A stretch of 64,000 nucleotides of DNA from positions 167,490 through 231,489 of the forward strand of contig CAVPHF010000013.1 of the NCBI GenBank assembly GCA_963704155.1, written 5' to 3'. Positions 17,056 through 26,588 of this stretch are shown piece by piece. A program made the position numbers and the translations under genes. The notes beneath the pieces were generated by a model that made no database searches, was not told where the DNA came from, and saw only the letters and a list, made by a program, of their open reading frames with translations. Positions within the stretch are counted from its first letter, which is position 1, and every line of letters starts with the position of its first letter. This DNA comes from Thiohalocapsa sp963704155. Lineage in GTDB: Bacteria > Pseudomonadota > Gammaproteobacteria > Chromatiales > Chromatiaceae.

Positions 17056-18063
17056 TCAGCGCGGCGGCAGCAGCCGAGACGCCATCGGCCGCGGCCGGCG
17101 CCAAAAGCGCCTGAGATCGCCCCGACGCAGGCGCCACTGCCGACCATCGCATGCATCGATGGACAGCGCGTCCAGACGCCCGGACCTGAGCGCATCGAGC
17201 ACAGGTGCAGCAAGATCGCGCTCCAGTCGCTCGAGCGCCGCGACCCAGGCCCGCTCGTCGGCGTCCAGCACGGCATCGAGCAGTGCGTCCCACACCAGCA
17301 GCGTGATGCCAGACGCACGCGACCAATCCGTCGCGGACGACAGCGCGTCGACCTGGGCACCGGCGGCTTGCCCGAGCCCACATGCCAAGGCGCGGTCGGC
17401 CAGCACGCGCGTCGGCAGTCGATCAGTGGCGGGCACCTCCCAGACACCGCCACCGCTGAGCCAGAGGCCGTTCACGGCGGGGCGGCCCTGCCGCTCGCGA
17501 CGCTGATTGACGTCCGACTGGAACAGCAGCATCTGCGCCTCGTTCATCAGGCCGGCCCAGCGTCCGGCGTCCGCGCCGGTGGGCAGCAGGCCGTCAATAT
17601 GCTGGCCAATGACCCGCTCCAAGGGCGCCGTGTCGAGCCGCGGCGGCGGCTCGCAGCGCAGGAACCAGCGCGCCGCCAAGGGTGCCTCGAAGCACAGGTC
17701 ATCGGCACCGAAATGGGCATTCAGCTCCGCCACCAGGGCGTCCGCCTCGGCCTGGCTGATGTCGAGATGGCGGGCATCGAAGAGCCTTAGCAGGTCCCGG
17801 TCCGGGCGCAGGTGCACCGGGTCGGCATGCATACGAAAGCCGGTGCGATCCCAGGACGGGTCATCGACTGCCAGGGCGTAAGGTGCCGATGCATCGACGC
17901 CGAAGCGGCGGCAGAGCGTCGTCGTCAGGTCACCGTCGCCGCCCGCCGAGCACGTTCCCCGTGCCAGCAGCAGATTCAGGGCCGGGGTGTCGGGCGCCGA
18001 CTCCGGCGGCAAAGGCACTGGGCCAAACAGGCCGGGGATGATGAGATCGACGTTCGAGGGCAT
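17056..18063 (-). CDS. RpfE-type regulatory protein (COG4255-like)
   Basis: 335 residues, no signal peptide. The N-terminus VDLIIPGLFGPVPLPP, the central block FEAPLAARWFLRC and the NGLWLSGGGV segment are those of the RpfE-type family, named after a gene in the Xanthomonas rpf cluster and distantly related to cofactor-independent phosphoglycerate mutases. The biochemical role is unknown. Converges with ybaK; separated from prfC by a repeat-bearing gap. Confidence 0.8.
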   Translation of the reverse strand: MPSNVDLIIPGLFGPVPLPPESAPDTPALNLLLARGTCSAGGDGDLTTTLCRRFGVDASAPYALAVDDPSWDRTGFRMHADPVHLRPDRDLLRLFDARHLDISQAEADALVAELNAHFGADDLCFEAPLAARWFLRCEPPPRLDTAPLERVIGQHIDGLLPTGADAGRWAGLMNEAQMLLFQSDVNQRRERQGRPAVNGLWLSGGGVWEVPATDRLPTRVLADRALACGLGQAAGAQVDALSSATDWSRASGITLLVWDALLDAVLDADERAWVAALERLERDLAAPVLDALRSGRLDALSIDACDGRQWRLRRGDLRRFWRRPRPMASRLLPPR

Positions 18064-18128
18064 GGCAGAAATCGAGCAGCGAGCAGCAACGGATCAGCAC
18101 GCCGAAGCTGACATTGTCACTGGGCGTT

Positions 18129-18175
18129 GGGAGGGCCGGCTGGAAAGCCGGCGCTCCCAGTAGCCGGCGCTCCAG
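18129..18175. repeat. GCCGGC-type hairpin repeat
   Basis: Imperfect hairpin 18129-18158 (GGGAG-G-GCCGGCT / AGCCGGC-G-CTCCC, loop GGAA) followed by a direct copy of AGCCGGCGCTCC at 18162-18173. Immediately downstream of the prfC stop, so it may act as a terminator or as a REP-like dispersed element. Confidence 0.7.
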
Positions 18176-18176
18176 C

Positions 18177-19757
18177 TCAAAGTTCGCGCGTGGCCAGGAA
18201 GCGGATCTCCGGCCAGCGCTCTTCGGTCAGCTGCAGATTGACCCGCGTCGGCGCCAGGTAGACCAGCTGATCGTCGCCGTCCAGGGCCAGGTTCTCGTAA
18301 GCCTTTTCGTTGAAGCGCTCTAGCAGCTTTGCATCATTGCAGGCGACCCAGCGGGCGGTGTACACGCCAACCGGCTCCACCACGGCCTCGACACCATACT
18401 CGTCCTTTAGCCGGTAAGCAGCGACATCGAACTGCAGAATACCGACAGCGCCCAGGATCATGTCGTTGTTCTTGAATGGCCTGAACACCTGGGTTGCACC
18501 CTCCTCGCACAACTGCAACACACCCTTCTGCAGCGCCTTGGTCTTGAGCGGGTCTTTGAGCACGACGCGGCGGAATAGCTCCGGGGCGAAGTACGGAACG
18601 CCCTCGTACTTGAGGCTCTCCCCGTCCGTGAAGGTGTCGCCGATCTGGATGGTGCCGTGGTTGTGCAGACCAATGATGTCGCCGGGCCAGGCCTCTTCGA
18701 CACGCCGCCGCTCATCGGCCTGGAAGGTGATGGCGTTGGCCACCTGTACCGTCTTGCCGATGCGCACATGACGCATCTTCATGCCCTGTTTGTAGCTGCC
18801 CGAGCACACGCGCAGGAAGGCGACCCGATCGCGATGCGCCGGGTCCATGTTCGCCTGGATCTTGAAGACGAAACCGGTGAACTTGTCCTCAGCCGGCTCC
18901 ACGACCCGCTCGCGGGTGGTGCGGGGACGCGGCGGCGGCGCGTACTCGACGAAGGCGTCCAGCAGCTCCTTGACGCCAAAGTTATTGATCGCGGAGCCGA
19001 AGAACACTGGCGTCTGCTTGCCCGCGCGGTAGTCAGCGAGATCCAGCGGTTGACCTGCGCCCTGCACCAGCTCCATCTCCTCGCGCAGCTCCGCGGCCTG
19101 GTCACCGAGCAGTTCGTCCATGCGCGGATTGTCGATGCCCTGGATGACCTCGCCGGCTTGGATCTTGCCGCCGTGAGTGGCGCTGAACAGATGCGTGCGG
19201 TCGTGACGCAAGTCGTAGACGCCCTTGAAGCGCTTGCCCATGCCGATGGGCCAGGTGATCGGCGCGCATTGGATCTTCAGCACCTCTTCCACCTCGTCCA
19301 TGATCTCGATGGCGTCGCGGCCCTCGCGGTCGAGCTTGTTGACGAAGGTCAGGATGGGCGTGTCGCGCAGACGGCAGACGTCCATCAACTTAATGGTGCG
19401 ATCCTCGACACCCTTGGCGGCGTCGATCACCATCAGCGCCGAGTCGACCGCCGTCAGCGTGCGGTAGGTATCCTCGGAGAAGTCCTGGTGGCCCGGCGTG
19501 TCTAGCAGATTGACGATGGCGTCGTCGTACGGGAACTGCATCACCGACGAGGTCACCGAGATACCGCGCTGCTTCTCCAGCTCCATCCAGTCCGAGGTCG
19601 CATGCCGCGCGGCCTTGCGGCCCTTGACGGTGCCGGCCATCTGGATGGCGCCGCCGAATAGCAGCAGCTTTTCGGTCAGCGTGGTCTTGCCGGCGTCAGG
19701 GTGGGAGATGATCGCGAAGGTGCGGCGTTTCGCGAGTTGCTCATCGAGCTGAGACAT
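18177..19757 (-). CDS. prfC: Peptide chain release factor 3
   Basis: 526 residues (E. coli 529). GTPase that recycles RF1/RF2 from ribosomes after termination. P-loop HPDAGKTT (19-26), G3 DTPGH (86-90), G4 NKLD (140-143), the conserved switch segment QRGISVTSSVMQFPY, followed by domain II and the C-terminal RF3 domain (VEPVGVYTARWV). Intact, single copy, transcribed alone. Confidence 0.97.
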   Translation of the reverse strand: MSQLDEQLAKRRTFAIISHPDAGKTTLTEKLLLFGGAIQMAGTVKGRKAARHATSDWMELEKQRGISVTSSVMQFPYDDAIVNLLDTPGHQDFSEDTYRTLTAVDSALMVIDAAKGVEDRTIKLMDVCRLRDTPILTFVNKLDREGRDAIEIMDEVEEVLKIQCAPITWPIGMGKRFKGVYDLRHDRTHLFSATHGGKIQAGEVIQGIDNPRMDELLGDQAAELREEMELVQGAGQPLDLADYRAGKQTPVFFGSAINNFGVKELLDAFVEYAPPPRPRTTRERVVEPAEDKFTGFVFKIQANMDPAHRDRVAFLRVCSGSYKQGMKMRHVRIGKTVQVANAITFQADERRRVEEAWPGDIIGLHNHGTIQIGDTFTDGESLKYEGVPYFAPELFRRVVLKDPLKTKALQKGVLQLCEEGATQVFRPFKNNDMILGAVGILQFDVAAYRLKDEYGVEAVVEPVGVYTARWVACNDAKLLERFNEKAYENLALDGDDQLVYLAPTRVNLQLTEERWPEIRFLATREL

Positions 19758-19934
19758 GAGGGAGCTGAGACATGAGGTTCCGTGGCGGGACGGGCACTAA
19801 GAAAACCCGCCATTATAGGCGCAAAGCCTTCGAAATTCTCGCTCCGATTGGCCGCTACGCCTTCGAATCAAGCGAATAGCGACACAACGACCTCGGCGCC
19901 CTCGGCGCCAGGCACAGAAGAAAGACGGCCGAAA

Positions 19935-20213
19935 TCAGACCGGGGCGGTGTGAGCTTTCTGCTGCGCAATCGTGCGTGCATCCTGGATTGCCTCGCGCGG
20001 CGGCGTCGGCCAGAGACCATCGTGACTCAGGGTGTTGGCGCCAAATCCTGGCCGATCGTCGGCGTTCTCCAGCGACCCGTCCTGCTTTACCAAGAACAGA
20101 CCTTCGGTGCCGGCGGCATCGGAACGGACGATAATGCGCGCCACCGATGCCTCCTCGCCATAGCCGACCTGGTACAGATAGACGTGACCACGCTTGCGCA
20201 GCTGGTAGACCAT
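19935..20213 (-). CDS. Small hypothetical protein
   Basis: 92 residues from the ATG at 20213, chosen because GGAGGAGA lies directly upstream; an in-frame ATG at 20243 lacks such a site. Starts MVYQLRKRGHVYLYQVGYGE, a short beta-rich domain ending near residue 60, then a helical tail. No family recognised; length and site suggest a real gene. Confidence 0.6.
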   Translation of the reverse strand: MVYQLRKRGHVYLYQVGYGEEASVARIIVRSDAAGTEGLFLVKQDGSLENADDRPGFGANTLSHDGLWPTPPREAIQDARTIAQQKAHTAPV

Positions 20214-20431
20214 TCTCTCCTCCAATCGGATACTTATTGTCATCAATCGGTCATAAGTATGACCGTCGCATTCTCTGCTGACAAGCTCAAGATAGCCTGG
20301 CCCAGTTGGCATCCACGCGCCCCGCTATTGACGATGATCGGGGCGGCGGCCGCCGTCTGGCTAAAGAAAAATGGCAAACCGTATTGGGAGGAACGCAGGC
20401 GCGAGCGCAAGACGGGCGCAGGATAAGAAAA

Positions 20432-20655
20432 AACCATGGCATTGTCCGGGCGATGGAGAAGGCCGGCGTGCGCCGCCTGATCTGCCAGTCCTCCTTGGGC
20501 ATCGTTGAAAGCCGCGCCGACCTCGGCTTCCTCACCAAATACATGATCGTGCCGATCTTCCTGCGCCTTGCCTTCGGGGACCACGAAGGCAAGGAAACCG
20601 TTGTGAAGCAAAGCGCCCTGGACTGGACAATAATCCGACCCTCCCGACCTGAACG
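20432..20655 (+). pseudogene. NAD(P)-binding (NmrA/SDR-like) oxidoreductase fragment
   Basis: About 75 in-frame residues match the middle of NAD(P)H-binding atypical SDR proteins: MEKAGVRRLICQSSLGIVES, then KYMIVPIFLRLAFGDHEGKE and LDWTIIRPS. The N-terminal GxxGxxG part and the C-terminus are missing or out of frame. A dead fragment. Confidence 0.7.
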
Positions 20656-20879
20656 ACGGTCCGCACTCACGAACCCATCCGCACTTCGACGGCAACCAAG
20701 ACCTCGCCCTGACCGAGCAGGGGACTGTCACCGGGAGACACTTGAGCGGCTTCCGGCTAGCGCCCGTAATAAGCCGGGCGCACGGTACGAGTTCAGGTTG
20801 AGCTGCAGTGCCCGCCTCCCACGCCTCGGCTTGACCGACATGTTAGAAGGCGCTTTTTGAGGTTGGCCCGAAAGATCAG

Positions 20880-21182
20880 TCATTGACGCGCGTCCACATA
20901 CTCCTTCAAAGCCTCGTCCAGGCGGGTTTGCCAGCCTTTGCCGGTGGCGCGGAAGTATGCGGTGACCTCTGGAGATAAGCGGATGGTGACTCGCTCCTTG
21001 GTGGCCTCAGCTTTCGGTCGCCCAGGGGGGCGCTTCATTTCGGACAACGGGCGCAGCTCGGCCATCTCCTCGTCGGTCAGCTCCTGGGTGTCTGGGTCCG
21101 CCGCGATGCCTTCGCGGATGCGCTTGGTCTCTTCCTCGGTCGGAATGCGGTATTTCCTACCATTCCTGTCTGTGACGTACAT
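20880..21182 (-). CDS. brnA: BrnA-like antitoxin
   Basis: 100 residues from the ATG at 21182. N-terminal RNGRKYRIPTEEETKRI, acidic middle with DEEMAELRPLSEMKRPPGRP, and the C-terminal ribbon-helix-helix KERVTIRLSPEVTAYFRATG, GWQTRLDEALKEYV. This is the BrnA DNA-binding antitoxin plan. It starts inside the end of the toxin gene (26-base overlap), the normal toxin-first order of brnTA. Confidence 0.85.
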   Translation of the reverse strand: MYVTDRNGRKYRIPTEEETKRIREGIAADPDTQELTDEEMAELRPLSEMKRPPGRPKAEATKERVTIRLSPEVTAYFRATGKGWQTRLDEALKEYVDARQ

Positions 21183-21429
21183 AGTTCCTAACCTCTGTTG
21201 GTGTGGCTCCTCGCAGACTGATGATTCTGTAGTGGTCATCATCTTCAACACAGATCACGCAATAGAGCTGGTCCGCGATCGGGGCAAAGCATTGCAGGCG
21301 AAGCTCGCCATAAGCCGCCCTGTCATCTTCGCGGCACACCATCAGATCCCACTCCAACTGCTCGGCCAACGCCAGCGACATCCCGTGATTGGCGATGTTC
21401 AAGCGGTCCTTGGCGGGATCGTCCACCAT
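21157..21429 (-). CDS. brnT: BrnT-like RNase toxin
   Basis: 90 residues from the ATG at 21429. DDPAKDRLNIANHGMSLALA is the BrnT N-terminal strand-helix (usual form WDPAKAxxNxxKHGVSF); DDDHYRIISLRGATPTEVRNY is the C-terminal core with Arg and Glu used for RNA cleavage in this RelE-like fold. Somewhat divergent (WDL in place of the usual DD..A segment). Forms an apparently intact type II pair with brnA. Confidence 0.82.
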   Translation of the reverse strand: MVDDPAKDRLNIANHGMSLALAEQLEWDLMVCREDDRAAYGELRLQCFAPIADQLYCVICVEDDDHYRIISLRGATPTEVRNYVRHRQEW

Positions 21430-21728
21430 AAGCTCGCCCACCTTGCGCCCGAGCTGCAAGGCAAGGCGCTCGGCGAAGCCTGGAGCCGCCTCTCGCTGCC
21501 CCTGCTGCGGCCCAGCGAACGCGCACATAAGCGCCGGATGCAGTCCTGGGATGGCCTTCTTCGCCGGGTCGACGCGGCGAGACTATTGATGGGGCAGCAA
21601 AGGCATGCGCGGCGGGTAAATTTCTCGCACGAACCGGTGTAGTGCTTAGGGTAGCAGCTCATCGGCTGGATGCCGTTAGCGCGGCAGCTTGCTTGCACCC
21701 TGCCCGCGCCATCTCCGGAAGTTGCTGC

Positions 21729-22586
21729 TCAGTGCGTGGTCGTCTTTAGGTACTGATCCACGCGATCCGCGGCCACAAAACGGATAATCGCGCGCGCATC
21801 GTCAGAGCAGTTCTTGAAGACGATGCGTTGCAATACTTCCGGTCCCCGCTCAAGAATCAGGCGGCCGACCAACTCATCGACGAAGGACTGCGTCACCGCG
21901 GCGCCAGCGAAGTCAACGACAACTTCGAACCCCTGCGCCAATCCGCCGCCGCTGCGAAGTTGATAGGCGTTCCCCGTCAACACCAGCATGTCGCCGACGC
22001 AGCGATCGACGATCCGGTGGACGGTCGTCAGTCCGATGCCCTCGTTGACGGTATCCTCGCGTACACCCAGGTTCCGGTTGCAGCTGATTCTCGGCTGAAG
22101 AGCCGCGGAAATGGCGGCGAAATGCGTGACTGATTCCAGTTGCGGATGCCCCTTCAGTGTCGCAAGCAGTCCGCAGCCCGTATCCGCGACGGCCAATCTG
22201 ACCTTGTCGCTGGAGGGGTAATATTGCGCCGCAGTCCAAACGCGCGCCTTGCCTTTGAAGCCATGCCGCTGTGCGTGAGTCAGCGCGTTGTTCAGCAGCT
22301 CCGAAAAGACGTACTGGATCAGGCCCTGCTGGTGCTCGAACTCCGGTGCGCGCATCACTTCGTCTGTTTTGGCCGGGTGCTCGGTTGGGCTACCGATCAG
22401 TGCGTCCGCAAGGCTCCGCGCGATCTCCTCGGCCTCCTCCTGACCGTCGATCCGCTTCAGCTCCGACAAGGCATCCCGCCGATCATGGCGTCGTCGGGGC
22501 GGCGGGCGGCTATCCACCAGTTCGACCTGCCGGAAGACATCCATCCGGAGCAGATAGGCACCGGCCTGCTGATCCAATCCGACCAC
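21729..22586 (-). CDS. HATPase (GHKL) fused to DUF4325, probably 5'-truncated
   Basis: 285 residues from a GTG at 22586. GHKL ATP-binding site: N box FSELLNNALTHA (95-105), G1 DTGCGL (135-140), G2 NEGIGLTTVH (181-190). The C-terminal part, about 220-280 (EVVVDFAGAAVTQSFVDELVGR), is a DUF4325/STAS-like domain. Such fusions are thought to be anti-sigma-type signalling proteins. Coding-like sequence continues upstream of the GTG (PEQQLADYGQRVRVV) to a stop near 22640, so the true N-terminal domain appears cut where the methyltransferase fragment begins. May still be expressed. Confidence 0.72.
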   Translation of the reverse strand: MVGLDQQAGAYLLRMDVFRQVELVDSRPPPRRRHDRRDALSELKRIDGQEEAEEIARSLADALIGSPTEHPAKTDEVMRAPEFEHQQGLIQYVFSELLNNALTHAQRHGFKGKARVWTAAQYYPSSDKVRLAVADTGCGLLATLKGHPQLESVTHFAAISAALQPRISCNRNLGVREDTVNEGIGLTTVHRIVDRCVGDMLVLTGNAYQLRSGGGLAQGFEVVVDFAGAAVTQSFVDELVGRLILERGPEVLQRIVFKNCSDDARAIIRFVAADRVDQYLKTTTH

Positions 22587-22634
22587 GCGGACGCGCTGCC
22601 CGTAATCGGCGAGTTGTTGCTCTGGAAAACAGCC

Positions 22635-22868
22635 ATGAACCGACTCCTATTGTTGTTCTGTATCTTTCTGGCTCATGGGTTCGTGCAGGCCGAGACACTC
22701 GCCGTCGGTCCCGACATGAACGCCTACTACTTCGATGCTGATCCGGAGCATTGGGCGGAGATCTTTCAGCGCAGCGGGCGGAAAGTGTACAACAGGCGCT
22801 TCGAGGTGGTGGAAGCGCTCGACATCGGACCGGGCATGCGGACCGCCGACGAAAAGCAAGTACGATAA
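22635..22868 (+). pseudogene. Signal-peptide methyltransferase, 5' fragment (copy 1)
   Basis: 77 residues: signal peptide MNRLLLLFCIFLAHGFVQA, then VGPDMNAYYFDADPEHWAEI and RRFEVVEALDIGPGMRTAD, stopping just where the SAM-binding glycine motif should come. The same sequence continues properly in the second copy at 23447. A class I methyltransferase predicted to be exported, truncated here. Confidence 0.65.
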
Positions 22869-22949
22869 GCGCCAAGAAGTCAGAATCGGCGCATTCGTGA
22901 TTAGTGACCTTCCGAGTTCCGGAGAGGTCGTGGATTGACAGGCAAAGGT

Positions 22950-23282
22950 ATGCGCAGCCCCCTCCACATCGCCCTTGGAGACAGCGCGGCAGGTTGTCTG
23001 CGCGCCGCCTGCCACGCGCACGGCATGCCCGGCAGTGGCCTTGGAATACCGGATGACCTGAGTCATGGCCCGCTCGACGACGGTCGAGCGCGCATCGACT
23101 ACATGCGCGACTGCTTCCGCGGTTACGACGACTGGAACCTGGATGTCACCGACGCCTTCGCGCCCTGGCGGGCGCTGATCGCGCGTATCGACGAGGCGCG
23201 GGCAGATGCACCCGCTGTCAATTTTTCTACTTCTATAACACCTGCGTCCTTCAACCCAGGCAAATTAACCGGCGCTAAATGA
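22950..23282 (+). pseudogene. DUF1835 protein, N-terminal fragment
   Basis: About 90 residues from MRSPLHIALGDSAAGCLRAA through GIPDDLSHGPLDDGRARIDY match the start of DUF1835. The rest of that domain, normally 200+ residues further, is missing; after residue ~88 the frame runs into unrelated sequence. Decayed. Confidence 0.7.
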
Positions 23283-23455
23283 GGATTTGGTTTCTCGTGT
23301 ATGGGCTTCACGACAGGGCTTCCCGGAGCTGGGCGTGAACCCTGTGGCCGTCCGAACACGGAGCCAGCGATGATTGCCTGAAAGGGTTCGAACTCCACGG
23401 CGGTCGAGGAGCCTGCAAATCCCGGAGTCCTTCCGCGCGCAGCGGCATGCGATGC

Positions 23456-23893
23456 AGACTTGCGCTACGAGGCGACCCTTCTCCTGTTCTGCTTGCTGAG
23501 CTGCGCGCTCCCGCATGCGCCGAGGTGCCCGCGGTCGGTCCTGACCTGAACGCCTACTATTACGACCCCGACCTTTGGACCGAGATCTTCGAGCGCAGCG
23601 TGCGGGAGGTGTTCGGCCGGCGCTTTCAGGTGGTGGATGCGCTGGACATCAAGCCGGGCATACGGATCGCCGATGTCGGCGCCGGCACGGGCTTGTATAT
23701 GATGCTGTTTTCTCGCGCGGTGGGTCCGGCGGGGCGGGTCTATGCGGTGGACATCTCTGAGAGCTTCGTCGAGGCGATTGAGGCGCGTGCGAAGGAGTAT
23801 CGCGTCGACAATGTGGTGTCGGTGGCGAATCATCAGCAGGGAACCACCATCGGCCGCGCTACGCGGAGAGTCTGCTGTCCGGCCCTTTGCTGA
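23456..23893 (+). pseudogene. Signal-peptide methyltransferase, fragment (copy 2)
   Basis: Paralogue of the fragment at 22635: VGPDLNAYYYDPDLWTEIFE and RRFQVVDALDIKPGIRIAD, continuing into SAM motif I VGAGTGLYMMLFSRAVG and AVDISESFVEAIEARA. A signal-peptide-like stretch (TLLLFCLLSCALPHA) lies just upstream in a different frame, so one base is off. The C-terminus is lost after NVVSVANHQQ. Not functional as read. Confidence 0.7.
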
Positions 23894-24135
23894 CGCTGCC
23901 TCGGCTGACCTCTTGCGACAGCTCCCGACCCACTGCTGACGCCCACCTTTCTGCCCTCCGTGGCAGCTGTGCGAGTTGGACCGGTCATCGCGGACGAGAG
24001 CGCCGTGGATACAATAGAAAAGACACACGCGAGTTCGGGGTATCCTACTCGTTCTGGTTAGCGATTCGACGCTCTCTTCGATGTTGAGAGCATGCCGCTC
24101 ACAAACGCTCACAGGTGTCTCTGAAAGCGGAGTGG

Positions 24136-24666
24136 TCAGACTTGTTTCACGAGTTCTGCCAGCATCCGCATGTCGGCGAGGAGCCAGCCAATCGCCGCGA
24201 CGATCAGGCCGTCTCTGAGACGATTCCGCCAGTTTCTTCCGCTCTTGCGGGGCGACCCGTAGCCAAGTCCAAAGAGCAGCGCCACAAGGCTGAGCTCGCT
24301 GAGTTGGAATGCAGCACTGAGGCTGAGCAACCCGGCCGCCGAAGCCACGAAGAATCACCGTGGTCCACAACCAGAGCATCAGCGCAGTGATGTTCGCTGG
24401 GCTCAATAACAATTCGCTGGAGCTCGGGCGTGCTCACAGGCCTGTCCCGTCGCGAACTCCCGACCGAACCCGTCGCCGTAGACGCTCGCGACATAGAGGC
24501 CCATGCCCGTCACGAGGGTGAACAGCCCGACGATTCTCGCCGATGAGGGCTGGTACTCCAGCCCTCCTAGCACCGCGAGGATCATGATGCTCGTCGTTGT
24601 CAGCCGCGCGGGAATGCTGCCATCCGCGACCCCGGACCTGGCCGCGGCAATCAGCTTGGCTGACAC
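24136..24666 (-). pseudogene. Small multi-TM protein, frame-broken
   Basis: Three overlapping minus-strand pieces read as one membrane protein. From 24666: TSIMILAVLGGLEYQPSSAR and LFTLVTGMGLYVASVYGDGF. From 24412: SPANITALMLWLWTTVIL. From about 24348: LSLSAAFQLSELSLVALLFG and DGLIVAAIGWLL. Together about 175 residues with 4-5 helices, with at least two frame changes. Starts 57 bases after the dimethylformamidase-like gene. Family unknown. Confidence 0.4.
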
Positions 24667-24723
24667 CGTCGCCCGCCGGTCTCCGGCACCGCGACGCTGC
24701 GCTTGCGGACCATTGTTGCATCC

Positions 24724-26433
24724 CTATTTGCTGTAACGGTCCAGCACGTTGCGCGTGATGCGCTCGACGAAGGGGTCGCGGTCTTGCAGGCCGACCACCC
24801 AGTCCGTGGTGGACGCGGAAAAGACCTCGCCCTGGCCCTTGCGCATGTTGACCATCATGCCGGAGCCGTAGCGCAACTTGTCGCGGTTCTCCGGCGTGTC
24901 CTTGCCATAGATGGCCGCGGAGGTGAAGGCGAGATCGGCGTCACCGGCGTAGAGATAGGTGTCGAAGTTGCCGTGGTCTTCTTCTTCCTGCCCGGCGAGG
25001 GCCATGGCGATGATGGTCAGGTCCTCCGGGGCGCCGTCTTCGCCGGTGGCATAGGGCAGACCATAGCGGAAGGTGTAGTCGACACCGTCGCCCTCAAAGC
25101 CGGCGATGTTGGACTTGGCGCCGAGCAGGTCACCATAGTAGAGGTCGGTGCCCTCGAGCGCCCAGTGTTTCGGGCGATAGACGGTGAAGCCGCCGCTCGC
25201 CCGGGGCTGGAAGCCGCCCAGTTTCATATAGATGCCCCGGGTGCCGCTCACGCCCCAGGTCTGCTGCGGCGGCCAATCGATGGCCTGCGCCTCCCAGACG
25301 CTGGTGAGCAGGTCCTTCTTCTCCGGGTCATCGCGCACCGGGTCCTCGGTGGCCGCGCGGCTCTTGTAGCAGATCAGGGTGTCGCCCTCGCGGCGTGCCT
25401 GCCAGATCAGGTTGCCGGCAAAGCGCGCGAGGTGACCGCCCGCCTCGATGTAATCATCGATGGCCGTGCGTTCGTCGCGGGTGTGGTATTCGTCGTGGCC
25501 AACCACAACGACGGTCTTGTACTGCTTGAGCAGGTCGGGGTTGCGTCCGAGGTCGTCCTGGGCATAGTAGTCCAGCGTGTAGCCGTTGCGCTCGGCCCAG
25601 CGTGCGAACAGGGCGTCGAACATGGCCCAGCCGGCGGCGGCATAGTATTTCGAGTAACCGCGCGCGTAGGCATATTCCAGGTTTGGATAGCGCGGCGCGG
25701 CACCGATCGGATACTCCTCGGTGAGCACGATCCGGGGTGCGCCGCCACGCACCCGGATCAGGCCGCGCGCCCAGGGGCGCAGGGTGCTGAGCTCCGGTGA
25801 GAAGTGGGCACGGCTCTCGCCGGCGACGCCCTCGTAGTAGTTGGAGCCGCCCCAGTCGTTGTAGGCCTGCCAGGTGGTGGTGGCGGCGACGAAGGCGATG
25901 GCCGCTTGGCCGGGCGCCTTCGGGCGCAGGATGAAGAACGCCTCCTGCTCGATGCGCTGACCGTCCTCGCCGGTGACCTTGAAGCTGACGATATAGCCGC
26001 CGCTCTTCCAGGTCTCGGGGATGGCGATGCTGTGGGCGACCGGCCAACCGGGTCCGACCCGGTAGGCATCCTCGGGGGTTGGATGGAGCTTGCCGGCCAG
26101 CCCCTTCTCCTCCAGCACCACCTCCTCGGCGGCGCCATCGCGGGTCACGGTCAGGTCATAGCGATCGGCGGTGGTGCTGACATGGAGATTGACGGTATCG
26201 CCCGGCGCATAGGAGGTGGCATCGGTATAGCCCCAGACCTCCAGCTTCGATCGATCCTCCGACGGCAAGTCGAACCAGGAGTAATGGGTATTGTTGGCCC
26301 ATTGGCCACGAAACTCCGCGTGCTCCATGGCGCTGTCGGCCTTGATGAAGGCATCGGCCGAGGCATTGGGAATCCAGGCGGCGCCGGCGAGCAGCCCCAG
26401 CAGCGGGGCGGCGGTAAGCAATCGTTTCAGCAT
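24724..26433 (-). CDS. Exported N,N-dimethylformamidase beta-like protein
   Basis: 569 residues from the ATG at 26433. Cleavable signal peptide (MLKRLLTAAPLLGLLAGAAW..ASADA), then a beta domain at about 30-150 (YTDATSYAPGDTVNLHVSTT) and the C-terminal domain of the N,N-dimethylformamidase large subunit, a glutamine-amidotransferase-like fold: VAATTTWQAYNDWGGSNYY, VVVVGHDEYHTRDERTAI, GGHLARFAGNLIWQAR. DMFase hydrolyses dimethylformamide in some Alphaproteobacteria; this exported relative probably acts on another amide or glycan. Third gene of an operon with a CDF transporter and a porin. Confidence 0.8.
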   Translation of the reverse strand: MLKRLLTAAPLLGLLAGAAWIPNASADAFIKADSAMEHAEFRGQWANNTHYSWFDLPSEDRSKLEVWGYTDATSYAPGDTVNLHVSTTADRYDLTVTRDGAAEEVVLEEKGLAGKLHPTPEDAYRVGPGWPVAHSIAIPETWKSGGYIVSFKVTGEDGQRIEQEAFFILRPKAPGQAAIAFVAATTTWQAYNDWGGSNYYEGVAGESRAHFSPELSTLRPWARGLIRVRGGAPRIVLTEEYPIGAAPRYPNLEYAYARGYSKYYAAAGWAMFDALFARWAERNGYTLDYYAQDDLGRNPDLLKQYKTVVVVGHDEYHTRDERTAIDDYIEAGGHLARFAGNLIWQARREGDTLICYKSRAATEDPVRDDPEKKDLLTSVWEAQAIDWPPQQTWGVSGTRGIYMKLGGFQPRASGGFTVYRPKHWALEGTDLYYGDLLGAKSNIAGFEGDGVDYTFRYGLPYATGEDGAPEDLTIIAMALAGQEEEDHGNFDTYLYAGDADLAFTSAAIYGKDTPENRDKLRYGSGMMVNMRKGQGEVFSASTTDWVVGLQDRDPFVERITRNVLDRYSK

Positions 26434-26588
26434 CTGCGTTGGTCTCTTGGGTTGGTTGATTGGTTGATGGGTTGAGCGATGGCGGTGAATGCGCGGCGGG
26501 ACTGAGCACGCCATGCACTGCATTTGAGATCGAACTTGATCGGGCGGCGCGGCACTTGGTCGGAAAGGGTTCATGGCTCGGTCTGATG

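Noticed and set aside
23370..23410. tRNA-like T-loop GGGTTCGAACTCC
   Set aside because: No matching acceptor, D or anticodon stems upstream; the flanks do not pair.
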